Notes under the pieces: generated by a model
What the model was told of the DNA's origin: nothing
Database searches by the model: none
Seen by the model: only the letters and a program-made list of their open reading frames with translations
From: Phanerodontia chrysosporium
Lineage: Eukaryota > Basidiomycota > Agaricomycetes > Polyporales > Phanerochaetaceae
Direction of reading: 5' to 3'
Assembly: GCA_001910725.1 (NCBI GenBank)
Contig: MJGA01000027.1
Coordinates: 186,001-250,000 of the forward strand
DNA length: 64,000 bases
Made by a program: the position numbers and the translations under genes
Shown here: piece after piece, positions 12,301-23,386 of the stretch
Layout: the number at the start of each line of letters is the position of its first letter
Numbering within the stretch: the stretch's first letter is position 1

Positions 12301-13533
12301 CTAGAGAATGGTGAGGACGTAATCACGACATAGCTTATGAAGGCTCACCTTGCAGAGTCTTGTCGACTATTATGCCACCGCAACGATCGAACCAAAGCAG
12401 GAGGGGCTCCGTTAGTGTCCGTGAACCCGACCCTTCGGACAGTGCCGACCTGGACATGATCTCCTGCAGCGCTTCCGAAGCCGCCACAAATTCTGTCTCA
12501 TCGAACTCGTTGGAGCCTTGCGGTGGTGAAAGGATGTCGATGAGTTGCGGGATCAGTGGCGTCAGGTCGCTGACTAGGACGTGAAAACGCGTAGCTTGAA
12601 TATATGGCGTGGCACACGTACTTGGCACGCATAAAAGGCAGCCACGCAGAGAAGCACTTCAAGGCAGCGCGTAGTTCATTTGGTACTGGATGCGGACGCG
12701 GTCTTGAGACAGAATTCTGGACGGCTTGAGTAACAAGGGACACAGATTCGATGAGCTGCCCGTGTATCTGTTGTCTGGCGGAAGGGAGGGTGAGCTTGTC
12801 AATGAAGCACAACATAAGTCATACGTACTTCTGCGGGGGCAGCAAAGCCACAGTCTCGACCTCTTCCGCAACTATGGCTAAAAAGTCTAACAGCGCCTCC
12901 ACAGTTGCGCCTCGGCTCGAGAGAGCTTGTATACAAGATTGAGGCCAGTCAGGCCATTGTGACGGGATCTTGGGGCAAAGATGTATCGCAAGAGAAGTAA
13001 TCTATCACCCTATGAGCGCGGATACACAAGACAATGGGTCAGAGCACGCACCGCAACATACAGCTTACGAAGAATGACCTTTGTCGAGCCTGCGGCCATG
13101 TAGCGGCCGGTGACGTCGACAAGAAACTCGCGTAATTGAAGTGCGCTCTCTTGTGGGAACGTGTCCCTGGTGGTTCTTTGTGAGCCTGGATGGAACCCCA
13201 CCACCCTTGTGGGAAGCATACCAATCCCGCGAAATCTTGACTTGAATGGTGTGTGCACCAAAGAATTGCACGTTCGGGTCGGGATGGCTAAGAACGGTAA
13301 CACTAGGCCCCATGCTTCTGGTCGCTTCTGAATGTCAAAGAGTTCCTGCTGCAAGTGGCGTTGGTCTTCCGAGGATAGGTGGGATTGTGGCGAGTATGCT
13401 TGTTGGATTAACTTTCCCAAAACTGTTAACAAATAACGGCGGTATCATTGACGAGGGAGTAGCTTGCCTGCGCCGCCCTCTCGACGTCGGTTTGTGGAAG
13501 AACAGGCAAGAAAGATGTCGGGGTAGATGTCAT
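9319..13533 (-). CDS. Importin-13-type karyopherin (importin beta family)
   Basis: Nuclear transport receptor of the importin-13/transportin-3 branch, made of HEAT repeats and binding Ran-GTP and cargo. The N-terminal exon MTSTPTSFLPVLPQTDVERA (ATG at 13533) joins through a GC-AG intron to LIQQAYSPQSHLSSEDQ, then QKRPEAWGLVLPFL and NVQFFGAHTIQVKISRDW, the importin-beta N-terminal pattern (tandem helices, contact with Ran). A central block HLLAYTALPGYFGVDEEESE, then MTLGFWYVFQEALW, matches the importin-13 stretch with the same Pro-Gly-Tyr and Thr-Leu-x-Phe-Trp residues. C-terminal exons include DVVQAFFNFLEMVAQHFISV and end at 9319. About 15 short introns; no frameshift seen. The gene shares a 438-bp divergent promoter region with the WD40 gene at 13972. 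The exact karyopherin number is not certain. Confidence 0.85.
13412..13467 (-). other. GC-AG intron 1 of the importin-13-like gene
   Basis: A 56-base intron with donor CAG|GCAAGC and acceptor GGAAAG|TT. Splicing it joins DVERAAQ to LIQQAYSP, which restores the expected importin N-terminus; no GT donor nearby does so. A branch-like TTAAC lies about 20 bases before the acceptor. GC-AG introns are a known minor class. Confidence 0.65.
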
Positions 13534-13971
13534 CGTTTGGGGTGTTGGACAAGAATATAATGACACAATTTCACGCGAATTCCAGGCAGGCGCTGAATGA
13601 CGGAGCGCCCATCTCGGGCAGCTGAGGGAGTGTAGTTTACTGCCTGAGGTCTCTACACCCTGGGATACAATATATACCACAGTGAGAGCACACGAGAGCT
13701 GAGGGTGGGCAGGACGCGGAACGCAAGGGATCGGGGAACACGAGTGAGCTGTGAGCACTTCCTATCGAGAAGCATTAGAAACTCGTTACAACAATTTTGA
13801 ATCGAGGTAAGAGAGGTAATAGTAACAGAGTAACAAATTGCGATGAACGGGAAGCTTATGACTTTGCTTTCGCTTAGCGCCGCAGAAACCTATCTTGGCT
13901 AATTTACACCTGGGCCCCGCAGCTGAGCACCAGTCCGTGCGCAAGAGTGTACCGCTTCCGTAGCCTTCAGG
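13534..13971. other. Divergent promoter region
   Basis: 438 bases between two divergently transcribed housekeeping genes (importin-13-like and TCAB1-like). No coding sequence seen. Probably a shared bidirectional promoter, by position only. Confidence 0.5.
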
Positions 13972-15810
13972 ATGGAAGCAGAGCAGGTAGAAGCTGCACA
14001 GAGCCAACAAATCTGGGTTCCCCCAACATACGACGTATCGAGAGAGCCAGCACTCAGACATCAGGGTGCCCTACTTGCAAGTAAGTTTCAGAACAACTTC
14101 GCCAGGTGGGCGAAATGGTGAGTCGCTCATCTTGTGGTGACTGCACACTATCTAGCTTCATGGTTTTAACAGGAGTCCAGACGGCTCTGTGGCGCTCGCG
14201 CAGTGCGAGAACGCCACCTTCCAGTACCTTGACCTGTAAGTCCCTTCGTCTAGGTATACTTGCTGTCTCGCTAAGAACTATAAGTCCTGCAGATTTAACA
14301 GGAGTATGCTTGAACAACTCCCTTGTTAAGACTTGCCGGATCGCTCAGCCTGCGCCTATCCTGGACTTCGCATGGTATCCATTTGCCACCATTCACGACC
14401 CCGCATCGTTCTGTTTCGTGGCGTCTGTGCGCGAGACACCCGTAAAGCTGCTGGATGCAGCTGATGGTCGCGTAAGCTGTCTACAGACAGGACGCTTTTG
14501 TGGTACGCTGACTCATCTGTAAGCTGCGTGCTTCATACAGGATCGTGGATCATAGGGAGCGCCAGGTTGCACCTCACAGTCTTGCCTTCAACGTGTCCGC
14601 GACAAAGTAATATCGCTCTTGTACAGCCACCTGTTGTTCATGCTGACGCAACAATTGCAGACTCTACTGTGGCTTCGAAGATGCTATCGAAGTATTCGAT
14701 GTTCACGCGCCAGGCGAGGGCACTCGGCTACACACGACTCCTTCGAAGAAGAGTCGGGATGGGCTCAAAGGTGAGTTACCCACACCGCAATATCCCGGAA
14801 CTTAAGCTGAACTCTATACAGGAATTGTTTCTGCACTTGCATTCTCTACTGATACGTCCTCTGGAATCTATGCAGCGGGCACCTTGAGCCCATCTGCGCC
14901 ATCTTCGAGCAATATTGCACTCTTTTCGGAGACCACAGGCGAGGTACCTGCAATGTTTCTCGGAGATGACCGAGATGGTGGATACGGCATACGGGCCAGC
15001 GTAAACCAGGTCAGATTCTTCCGTGGCTGATGGGTCTCTCGGCTCAAACCCCGCATAGCTGCGCTTCAACCCAATGAGGCCCTACCTCCTCTATGCGTCA
15101 TTTCGCAGACATGATACGATATACAGCTGGGACATCAGGGGTGACGTGACGAAACCGATTCAGACTTTCCTACGTTCCACAGCGGGAGCGACTGGCGACG
15201 ACGCGACAAATTCTCGAGCAAGGCCCGTTACCAATCAGCGTCTCCGTTTTGACGTCGATGTCGCGGGAAATTGGCTCGGTATCGGCGACTATGTAGGTGC
15301 TCGTCGCTCTGCTGTGATATTGCGATATTCATCCCTTCCTAGGACGGCAGTGTCTCTCTCTTTGATTTAAACGCGGTCGATGAAGAAGTCACCCCTGCGG
15401 TCGACAGCGGACCAATCACTGCGTCTACAGAGCCAAAACTGCGTTTCAAAGCGCATGATGGTACGCATGACTCCCGATCTGCTTGACATCATGGTGTTCA
15501 GTCACTTCTTGAAACAGATGCGGTTGGCTCTATGAGCTTCCACCCGTTGAGACCTCTTCTGCTCTCGGTGTCGGGGTCGAGACATTACACTGAAGGAGAG
15601 AATTCCGAAGACAGTAGCGACGAAAGTGATGAAGAGAGTGGTGACGAGGGAGACATATCATGCTCTGTGCAAATTCAAGTACGACGACCCAGAGAGCGGC
15701 CGTCGCCTATGGTAAAAGATGCGTCCTTCAAGCTATGGGATCTCAGTGGATCTCGAGTGCAAGCAACTCTGAAGTCGATACACACGAATAGATATGTATG
15801 CACGGGCTAG
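13972..15810 (+). CDS. WD40 protein related to TCAB1/WDR79 (yeast Swt21)
   Basis: A WD40 beta-propeller of the telomerase Cajal body protein 1 family, RNA-binding factors for small Cajal-body RNPs and, in animals, telomerase RNA. Exons give MEAEQVEAAQSQQIWVPPTY (start 13972), then FARWAKWSPDGSVALAQCEN, where an intron splits WAKW|SPDG as in the family's first WD repeat. Then PILDFAWYPFATIHDPASFC, VNQLRFNPMRPYLLYASFRR, WDIRGDV, GNWLGIGDYDGSVSLFD, and FKAHDDAVGSMSFHPLRPLL followed by an acidic loop (SEDSSDESDEESGDEGD) and a last repeat ending FKLWDL. Eight or more short introns. The stop at 15810 lies only 88 bases from the end of the convergent F-box gene. Fungal members are poorly studied; a snRNA/snoRNP role is inferred from homology. 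Confidence 0.8.
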
Positions 15811-15898
15811 AACAAAAGCTGCGAACCCCAACACTGATATACAAGCAAAGAAATTCTCGCGTGGAGACTCGTCTAAACCCTGCCGGTATATAGAGCCC

Positions 15899-17440
15899 TC
15901 ATAGTCTCTCTACCCCTGGAAGACTTGACGTGTGAGTGATATACAGCTTACTCCGTTTCCCGAGTCGCGGAAACCTCGTGTGGACCAGGTCCCTCGCTCG
16001 CGCCATCCGCTGCATGCCCAGTGACGAAGAACACTCCGTCGAAACAGCCTCGAGCTCAACAGTTACCGAGCCGATAAGAGCGTGGCTTTGTGCTTCTAGG
16101 ATTGCGTCCTCGAGTCGGGACAGCGCCTCGCAGAGTGGACCTCTGCACAGTGGTACCGCAAATTCCTGAAGCACCTCAGCGAGCGCGACCGTAATCAGGA
16201 GCTGCAGGAGTTCCGCTGCGGAGGCATGCAGGCTCCCTAAAGTGGGCAGGATGGTCGCAAAGACATCCTGCGCCAGCGTCCGCGGACGCAATGAGAGCGA
16301 GAACTTGAGAGTGTGCAGGCCAGTACACTGGCCGAGATCAAGCGCGGCGCTGGTAGCAGCCATTGTTTCCAGTGAGCTCGGGGTTGAGCTTGATACTGCT
16401 ACAAAATCATCGTCAGTATTAGGACATCGCATAGGGACGGACGACGTACAGAGTGGACAGGGGTCGTCGTCGCTCCGAGTCTTGTACTCGAGGTGTTCGA
16501 GACGTGGACCAAGGTTTTCGACGAACCGGCGTAGGCGTAACATCGAAGATGCATCTGTCGGCGATGCTGTACGCACCGTCACGCGCGGAGCAGCTGATCC
16601 AACGAGGAAGGCAAGAATGCCATCGTCCACGAATTCCATGCGCTCGAGCTCGAATACCCGCACAGTCAGTGGTAAGTCAGCAATCATGCCACTATTCCCA
16701 GCACCGTCGCCTCCCGTGCACATCTCTCCATGATGGACGAAGCGTAGCCGGCCAATATGGCGGAAGTAAGAGAGGGTATCGAGGGTGCGAGACGCTGGAA
16801 GCTGCCTGAAGCCCTCGCTCGAGCTCAGGATAAGGTGCTTTAGCGACGGAACAGGGGGTGGTGGAGAGGACAGTAGCCGGGGCGACGTAAGAGAGATGTT
16901 CTCCAGGTACAGAATTGTTACGTTCGGGACCTGTCCGATGATTTCGAGCACGGTGGCGGCGTTGACTACCTCAGTTGGATATTGGCGCACGTCGAGCGGC
17001 GATGTCCTGAGCCGAAGGGTACGGACAAACCGCCCCAGATGAGGCGAGCTGCAGAGGAAACGTAATAATGCAGGGAGTGTTTTTACGCCGCGCTGACATT
17101 GTTGCTGGAAAGAAAGGTGGCAGCTGCAAGAACAGAGCTGCTCGCAGGTCGTAGACCGGTGTCCTCCCATTTCACATTTACTCGTGACAGGTCGACCACG
17201 GGTGAACACGAGGTCGCGGAATAGGAATGGCTGAGCGAGCTCTCGCCAATAGCTCGAGACCAAGGCGCACGTGGCGAGCGACCGTTCACCTGTCGAAAAA
17301 CAGTGGTGGCGCTCCCACTCGTCCATTTCATCGTCCCGAAGCGTCGCAAATATCATATAGAGGATATCTTCAGAAAGAATACCTTGCATCGTAGAGCCCG
17401 TAGAGCCTGTTGATGTTGTTTGTTGACACGGGTCAAACAC
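15899..17440 (-). CDS. F-box/LRR-like protein 1 with Cys/His cluster
   Basis: An F-box-type protein, probably a substrate adaptor of an SCF ubiquitin ligase; the substrate is unknown. Starts MFDPCQQTTSTGSTGSTMQ (17440); the F-box-like region is GILSEDILYMIFATLRDDE to LATCALVSSYWRELAQPFLF. It is followed by a compact Cys/His motif (minus strand 17176-17117; C-x4-H-x4-C-x3-C-x-C-x-C-H), then leucine-rich stretches such as LRTSPLDVRQYPTEVVNA and LRLRRFVENLGPRLEHLEY. The frame is open for 513 codons, but it contains a probable 51-nt intron (GTACGT...TTGTAG, about 16399-16449) at the place where the paralogue downstream also has one. Its length is divisible by three, so spliced and retained forms both stay open. 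Tandem paralogue at 18278-19821. Confidence 0.7.
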   Translation of the reverse strand: MFDPCQQTTSTGSTGSTMQGILSEDILYMIFATLRDDEMDEWERHHCFSTGERSLATCALVSSYWRELAQPFLFRDLVFTRGRPVTSKCEMGGHRSTTCEQLCSCSCHLSFQQQCQRGVKTLPALLRFLCSSPHLGRFVRTLRLRTSPLDVRQYPTEVVNAATVLEIIGQVPNVTILYLENISLTSPRLLSSPPPPVPSLKHLILSSSEGFRQLPASRTLDTLSYFRHIGRLRFVHHGEMCTGGDGAGNSGMIADLPLTVRVFELERMEFVDDGILAFLVGSAAPRVTVRTASPTDASSMLRLRRFVENLGPRLEHLEYKTRSDDDPCPLCTSSVPMRCPNTDDDFVAVSSSTPSSLETMAATSAALDLGQCTGLHTLKFSLSLRPRTLAQDVFATILPTLGSLHASAAELLQLLITVALAEVLQEFAVPLCRGPLCEALSRLEDAILEAQSHALIGSVTVELEAVSTECSSSLGMQRMARARDLVHTRFPRLGKRSKLYITHTSSLPGVERL

Positions 17441-18277
17441 GCGAGTGCAGTTTATGACTTACTCGTCTGATGCTGCGATGGTAGTGGATGACAGGGATCC
17501 ACAAATCGTGGTTGAGCCCCATCTTCCCGGAACACAGAACCATAAATTGCTGTGCGACCGGTTGGGAACGCTGCTTGAAGTGACTCGTCGGTTACCGGGG
17601 CCATAGTAGCAATGTAAAGCTGAGAATCTATCCTGAATAGTTGTCACCTCCGGCCTCAAGCGTAGAAAATATCACATACCTTCGGGTGGTCCTCCACGGG
17701 AAAATACGAACGTGAGGTATGTGCAGCAAGGAAGATGATTCGAGCGTTGATAGTCGGGGCTAAGTCAATGTTCGATACCCGGATTTATAGGGAGGTCCAC
17801 CTGATCGCAGCCACATAAACGCAACGCTATCAATGTTTCAATGTTCATGAAGGAAGGTTATGATCCCTTGTATACATAAAACGGTGCTCGAATTACCGTA
17901 AGCACACCTCGTGCGGAGGTGAGCGCGCAACGTTACCTGTAACATCGTCGTCCTTGACTCCTCGGTCGGCATGGGCGGTACGTGACGCAGATGTGCCATA
18001 GCCGCGGAAATTGGAGCCTCTTGGCGGCATGGTAGAGCTGCGTGGGGCTGATTGCCTGCAGATAGCACACTTGCTTCGACAGCGCCATCAAGTTGAAGGG
18101 TTCTCAAGCATCTGCTCAGCCTCACGCTCGAGCTCTGGGACAGCAACTTATTGGATTGAGCGTAGCAACAGTGGACAACCATCTGTGTGACGATGTGAGA
18201 TATCCCCAGTACTAAGTCGCTGCAAATTTTTTTCAATACGGGATCACACAGCATGAGGAAGACAACGAACCGTTTTA
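17441..18277. other. Intergenic region between the two F-box genes
   Basis: About 840 bases. A minus-strand ORF of 148 codons starting at 18284 includes LSRCLRTLQLDGAVEA, faintly like the C-terminal half of the F-box proteins, but no motif is firm. No other gene is visible. Confidence 0.35.
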
Positions 18278-19821
18278 CTACCAAGGAGCATCATACCGAC
18301 CGCCCCAGAAAGCGTTCACACGAGGTGGGCTTGCCTTCGCAGCCGTTGCCACCACCAAGCTGCCACGGGCATCGAGCCTAGGAAAGAGCGCCTTCAGAAC
18401 ATGGTTTGCACGGGCCACACGATCGTCGGGTCGGGGGATGTCTTCCGGCGTAGGCGGAATCTCGAGTTCGATCAACGCGTTGCTGACACGCCCCAGACCA
18501 TGCAGTTCCGCGACAGCATCCTCGAGCCTAGCGAGTGCACAGCGCGACGGGGTCCGGCGGCCACCGGGAGCGTCTCCAGCACCTCGCCAAGCGCGACAGC
18601 GAGGGTAAGTTCGAGCGGCTCCGCTCGGAACCCAGCCCGCGCAGGCTGGCGAGCGTGGGAATGACGGCCAGGTTTAGATCGAGTGCAAGCGTGCCTGGAT
18701 CGAGCGCGAGCGACAGCCGAAGTGTGCGCAGACGTGTGCATCCGCTCAGGTCGAGGGACCCGCCCGTGGCGGGATCCGGCGGGCTGGCCATCACTGCCGC
18801 CAACACTGCAATCGGTTGTCAGTGCTTAGGGATCTCGATAGCGGAGTGGCATACGTACGCAGAGTGGCCGGACAAGATACGTCCCGCACGCGCAGCGAAT
18901 ACTCGAGGTGTTCGAGGCGGGGGCCAAGGCGATCGATGAAACGACGGAGCCGGAGAGCCGAGAACCTGTCCGTTGGCAGAGTCGTGCGCACGGTGATATG
19001 AGACTCCGCGGAATTGACAAGGAAGGCGTAGAGGTCGTCTCCCATGAACTTCGTGCGCTCGAGCTCGATGGTGCCCACTTTGAGCGAGGACATGAAAATG
19101 ATGGCGCTGTCCTGGCTGGGGTTGATGTCGGTACGTCGGTCCCACAGGTGCACAAGGCGTAGCTTTGTGACCTGGTCAAAATGTGAAAGCGTATCGAGGG
19201 TGCGTGATGCTTGGGCATATGTGAGGCCTTCGCAGGAGCTGAGCGTAAGACTCTCCAGCGACGATATTTTCGCCTGGGATGGGATAGAAACTGGTCGCGG
19301 TGTCAATGCGATGTCCTCGAGGTGGAGATCCTTCGCATTAGACAGCATTCCCAATATGTCAAGTACGATTCCGGCCTGTATGATGTCCACAGGACACTCA
19401 CGCACATCGAGCGGAGAGGTCCTGAGCCGCAAACTTCGTACATATCGCCGTAGGTGTGGGGCTTCACGGAGGAAATGGAGGAAGGATTCCAGTCGTTTTG
19501 GCGGGATCCGGAGTTGCTGTTCGAGAGAGAGGTGGCAGAAGCAGTTGCAGAGAGGGTCGCACAGAGCAGCCTGATGCCCGGCTATCTCACAAGCCCCCTT
19601 CACGATTCGTCCTCGAGTGTATACGAGATCACGGTACAAATGCCGCTGGCTGAGACTTTTCCAAAGCCTCGATACCAATGCGCACGCGGCCAGGGAACGC
19701 TCGTCGTTCGGAAAGTGGTGATGATACTCCCAATACTGCCGTTCGTCCTCTCGCAGGATTGTGAAGATGCCTTCAAGGATGTCTTCGGGAAGGATGCCTC
19801 GCGTAGAAGGCAGCCCGCGAT
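18278..19821 (-). CDS. F-box/LRR-like protein 2 (paralogue; 3' half frameshifted as given)
   Basis: Close paralogue of the gene at 15899-17440, same strand. From an acceptor near 19821 it reads GILPEDILEGIFTILREDE, ERSLAACALVSRLWKSLSQ, the same Cys/His cluster (19591-19532), LRTSPLDVRECPVDIIQAG and LRLRRFIDRLGPRLEHLEY, then a short intron at the same site as in paralogue 1. In the 3' part the frame must change twice (near 18617 and 18550) to continue through PLELTLAVALGEVLE and ARLEDAVAELHGLGRV to the end at 18278; each change equals one missing C (G on plus). It may therefore be intact with sequence errors, or a young pseudogene. The first coding exon, with the ATG, lies upstream of 19821 and I could not place it. 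Confidence 0.6.
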
Positions 19822-20701
19822 CTGTAAGTCAAGTCAGACGTGCAGGGCGTGTCATGCTCGACATTTGCCCTACATGAAATCCTGTGCCGTTGCTTGGACA
19901 CGGCAGGCACCGACAACGGTAGCTCCGCGCGACTTGTCCATCTCGAGGGTTGTTCCAGGGGTCGAAGCCCACGCGCACGAGCACGAAGCACTGCTGCAAG
20001 GCTTGGGACAGGTGTATGGACAGGAGTGTCGGGATCGTCGGCCATCTACGTTTTCCTTCCAGTGTCTGACCGTTCAGAGGAGGATGACGTCTCTCTGTGC
20101 TTTTCTAGCAATAGGGCTCAGCTGCGTTTGTTGCAAGCGACCCTAGAGTCAGATAAGAGGTGTCGAAATGGCGAGTAGGCCGGCAAGGGAAGAACTCATG
20201 TCCGTGCCCAAGACAGGGGTGATGCTCTTCAACCTCGGAGTCGGAGGACCGTCTCATGGCGTTAAGATAATGCCCGACAATGTTGATATGAGGTCTGCCT
20301 ATGTATGCCAATGCCGCTCAGTAAGGTGGATCGCATACGAAGAACTGAAGGACCATTACCAATATATTGAACCTAGGATTGGACCATCAAATATCCACGG
20401 CTCATCTGCCTTGAAGCGAATGGGGGCGTCAGACTTTGAGATGGCCGCGCAGAGGCACATGTGGAGCAAGACTAGCACTTGCCTGAGTATCTCCGTCTTC
20501 GGACTTTCCAATACGTGCTGACAACGTCAGTCAGCGCCGGTCGGCGATTACTGAAGCAGGAGAAACGAAGCACTCGGAGTAACACCGTAGCGATGTTCAG
20601 CGACGTAATCACGATTTTATACATCCGTCCAGAATACACAGTTGCCTAGTATCGCCTGATAGAGCCAGTTTGAACACACATGTAGAGCCTTTCGATGTCG
20701 C
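19822..20701. other. Region with unresolved 5' exon of F-box 2; otherwise no gene seen
   Basis: Should contain the start exon and promoter of the second F-box gene. A 117-codon plus-strand ORF (20168-20521) starts MASRPAREELMSVPKTGVML, but nothing downstream supports a gene family. Confidence 0.35.
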
Positions 20702-22249
20702 TCAATAAAAGTTGACAAGCTTGGTTACAGTCGAATCTTCCGTGTCTGCGGTGAGCATGCTCTCCAGAAGCTGAGCACAGCATCAGCGAAGGAGTCACCA
20801 GACAACCCAAATGGCACATACCGCATTGACACCGATGTACTTCTCGACAAAGTCGTCTCCAAAGATGGCACGGATGCCTTCATCGCCAGCAAGGTTCTGC
20901 GCGCCTGCGCGAGGGTCGTCGGGAGGCGTCCCGCGTTTTGCACTCCGTGCGCGATGCGTTGCTCCTCGCTCATCTGCGCGACGGGCGTGCTGCAGTCCGC
21001 CGAGGCGAGGAGCGTGCCCTGCACGAGTGCCTCCGTGCCCGCGCCGAGCAGGCCCGCGAGGACGAGGTACGGGCTCGCGGTGCCGTCGACGAAGCGCACC
21101 TCGAAGTGGTGTCTGCCCTCCGCGCCCGTCAGACGCACAATCGCCTCGCGCTGGTCCGTGCCCCACGAGGCATAGGTTCCGCCGGACCAAATTCCATCTG
21201 CAACGCGCGCGTAGGAGTACTTGGTTGGTAGGGTGAAGGCGGAGAGGGCGGGTGCGTGCGTGAGGACGCCTTGCAGGAAGGACCGCTCGGCCTGCGTCAT
21301 GGTCGGCCCAAGGTGGTCGTCCGCGCGCGTGGGCGTCTTGTAAGGCCCGGTCTTGTGCACGGAGATGTGTGTATGCGCTGCGCTGCCGCAGCTCGTGTTG
21401 TACAGACGAGGGGCGAACGTCGCGCGAAGTCCGTGCTTACTCGCGACATTGTAAATCGTCTCGCGCGTGCTGATGAGCGCGTCCGCGGCTTCGAGCGGGG
21501 GCAAAGGTCCAGTGACAACTTCGTACTGCCGCACACATGAGACTCTGGAGTAAATTCAGAGTCGACACGTAGATGCTCACCTGGCCTGGCGCTGCCTCGG
21601 CATGGTACATCTGTAGCTCAATGCCCGCCTCCCCTAGCTTGAGCGCAATCTCCTCCATGACAATCGTTTCAACCGCACCTGAGGGCATCTTCGAAGACAC
21701 CGACCAATCGGCCTCGTTCACAGGGACAATCTTCGGCTTCGTGGCGCTGAGCAGGATGAATTCTGATTCGAAGCCAACAAGGTAAGACACGCCAGCCTCA
21801 TCCTGCGCGCGCTTGACGATCTTCTTGAGGAGAGTGCGCGGGCAGTAGGGCACTACGAGACCGTGTTCGGGGTGAGGCACCTTATACTGGAAGTAGCCAA
21901 AGACGGTGGCGTGTCCCGGGGCGTACGGGGAGAGCCTGAAACTGCTGGTGTCGAGTACATAGTGGTACTCGCCCGTGCCGGTAAATCCTGGCGCGAGCGC
22001 GAGGAAAACGAGGCCAAAGGACGCCGTGGTGATGGACACGCCCGGGCGCGACGACTCGAGGAGCTTCTTGAAGTATGGGCGGGGGATGACGCGGTAACGG
22101 ACGTTATTGATCCAGTCCACCCAGGTGAAGCGAATGAACTTGACGCCATGCAAGTCTAGCAGCTCGTCCGTGAGTGCATGATGGTGCCGGCCGTATGAGT
22201 CGACGTTAGACGGGGTGTAGACGACGTTGTATGCGTGTTCGGCGGACAT
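20702..22249 (-). CDS. Glutamine-synthetase-like protein (FluG C-terminal type)
   Basis: Belongs to the glutamine synthetase superfamily, nearest in style to the GS-like half of FluG and to gamma-glutamyl-amine ligases rather than to cytosolic Gln synthetase. Starts MSAEHAYNVVYTPSNVDSYG (22249). Blocks include FIRFTWVDWINNVRYRVIP, then YLVGFESEFILL (Glu of the metal site), then after an intron YEVVTGPLPPLEAADALIS, GSAAHTHISVHK (His-x-His loop of the ATP/metal site) and RHHFEVRFVDGTASPYLVLA. A final short exon follows KYIGVNA and ends at 20702. The frame breaks once near 20893 (RLPTTLAQARRT to LAGDEGIRAIFGDD); one extra C cures it. True substrate unknown. No amidohydrolase domain is attached, unlike ascomycete FluG. 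Confidence 0.8.
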
Positions 22250-23386
22250 GGCAGCAGACCGGGGCTGATGTTGCTACGTTGGTAGGCTCTAAGAGCAAGC
22301 TGAGCACTGCACGAGGCTTAGAAATCTCGTCACGCACCTCGTCTTCTCGTGAATGTCTAGCAACAACCCTTGATGTCTCCTGATAAGTCCTGGAGATATC
22401 CCCAGGGTCTTTGGCGCGTGGCTGGCTTCTGATGTCCGCGGTTGGCTCCTTCACGACCTGCGTGCTTTCGGAAGTGCTGGATTGGTTCTTAACCACCTCC
22501 AGAGGCGCTATGAAACGCTGCAATAGGTCGAGCACGATCGCTGACGCGATGATACGATTCGGGGAAGATGTGGGCTCAAACACATGTACAGAGCGCAACT
22601 GCCACGCAGCAGAAGTTCGGTATCACGCAGGGAAGCCCGAGACTACATGAGAGGAAAGCCGGCAGAGAATGGTGGTGGGAAGAGGTGAAGACATCGCTGA
22701 AGACGCCGCCGTCCGTCAGGACTGCCATCATTCCCGCCTGATGGCATTGATGGCGGGATTGATGCGCCTTTTCTCAGCTCGTCTCACATCGCCCACCACC
22801 ATCTCCACGCAGTTTGGCCCGCGCTCGACATCACGTTGGCTCATAATCCTGTTGACCGCGGCTACGAAGCTTGAAAAGCTAGAAGGTACCGAGAGCAGTC
22901 GGAATGAACCGCTAAATACTGATGCAATAGCGCTGCGTTTCTCCGTCAACTTACCGGCGGTTGATAGGCCGCGGCAGGATCCTCCACAGCCCGCGAACGA
23001 CAGGAGACAGCTCACAGTCGTCCTCGTGACACAGCAGCGTGTTTACGCAGCTCGACGACGGGCGAGTCGCTGGCTCAGTCGGAGGGTTTCTCTCTCCAAT
23101 TCCCGTATCGAAGCACGGGCTAGCGACGGTGGCAATTCTCGCGATTCCCACACCGCGTCCAACGCGTGCGCCGATCAGAAGAGGCGTCCATAAGGAGGAC
23201 GTCGTGGCACGGCCTCTTCCGCGCGCCTGCAGGGCGACTCTTCTTCAGATATCCCAGACTCGCTAGCCGAGCCCACAGGTTGATCGCATCCCCTTATATG
23301 CGCACTCGCCTCCGGCCCCGCCGTCCCAGCTTCTGCGCACCTGGTCCTCGTCGCCCGGAGTACGCTCGCTGACCAGCGAGTCCGGC
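22250..23386. other. Intergenic region between divergent genes
   Basis: About 1.1 kb between the GS-like gene and the DUF6533 gene. Overlapping ORFs of 174 codons (plus, 22669) and 95 codons (minus, 23015) carry no motif I recognise and look like chance ORFs. Probably both promoters lie here. Confidence 0.4.

Noticed and set aside
18278..18810. Calling F-box 2 a pseudogene on the basis of its two frameshifts
   Set aside because: Both shifts match the single missing C/G pattern seen in housekeeping genes, so decay is not proven.
20168..20521. ORF starting with MSVPKTGVMLFNLG, which at first looks like a ferrochelatase N-terminus
   Set aside because: Only about 15 residues match the idea; no later ferrochelatase motif or splice site follows.
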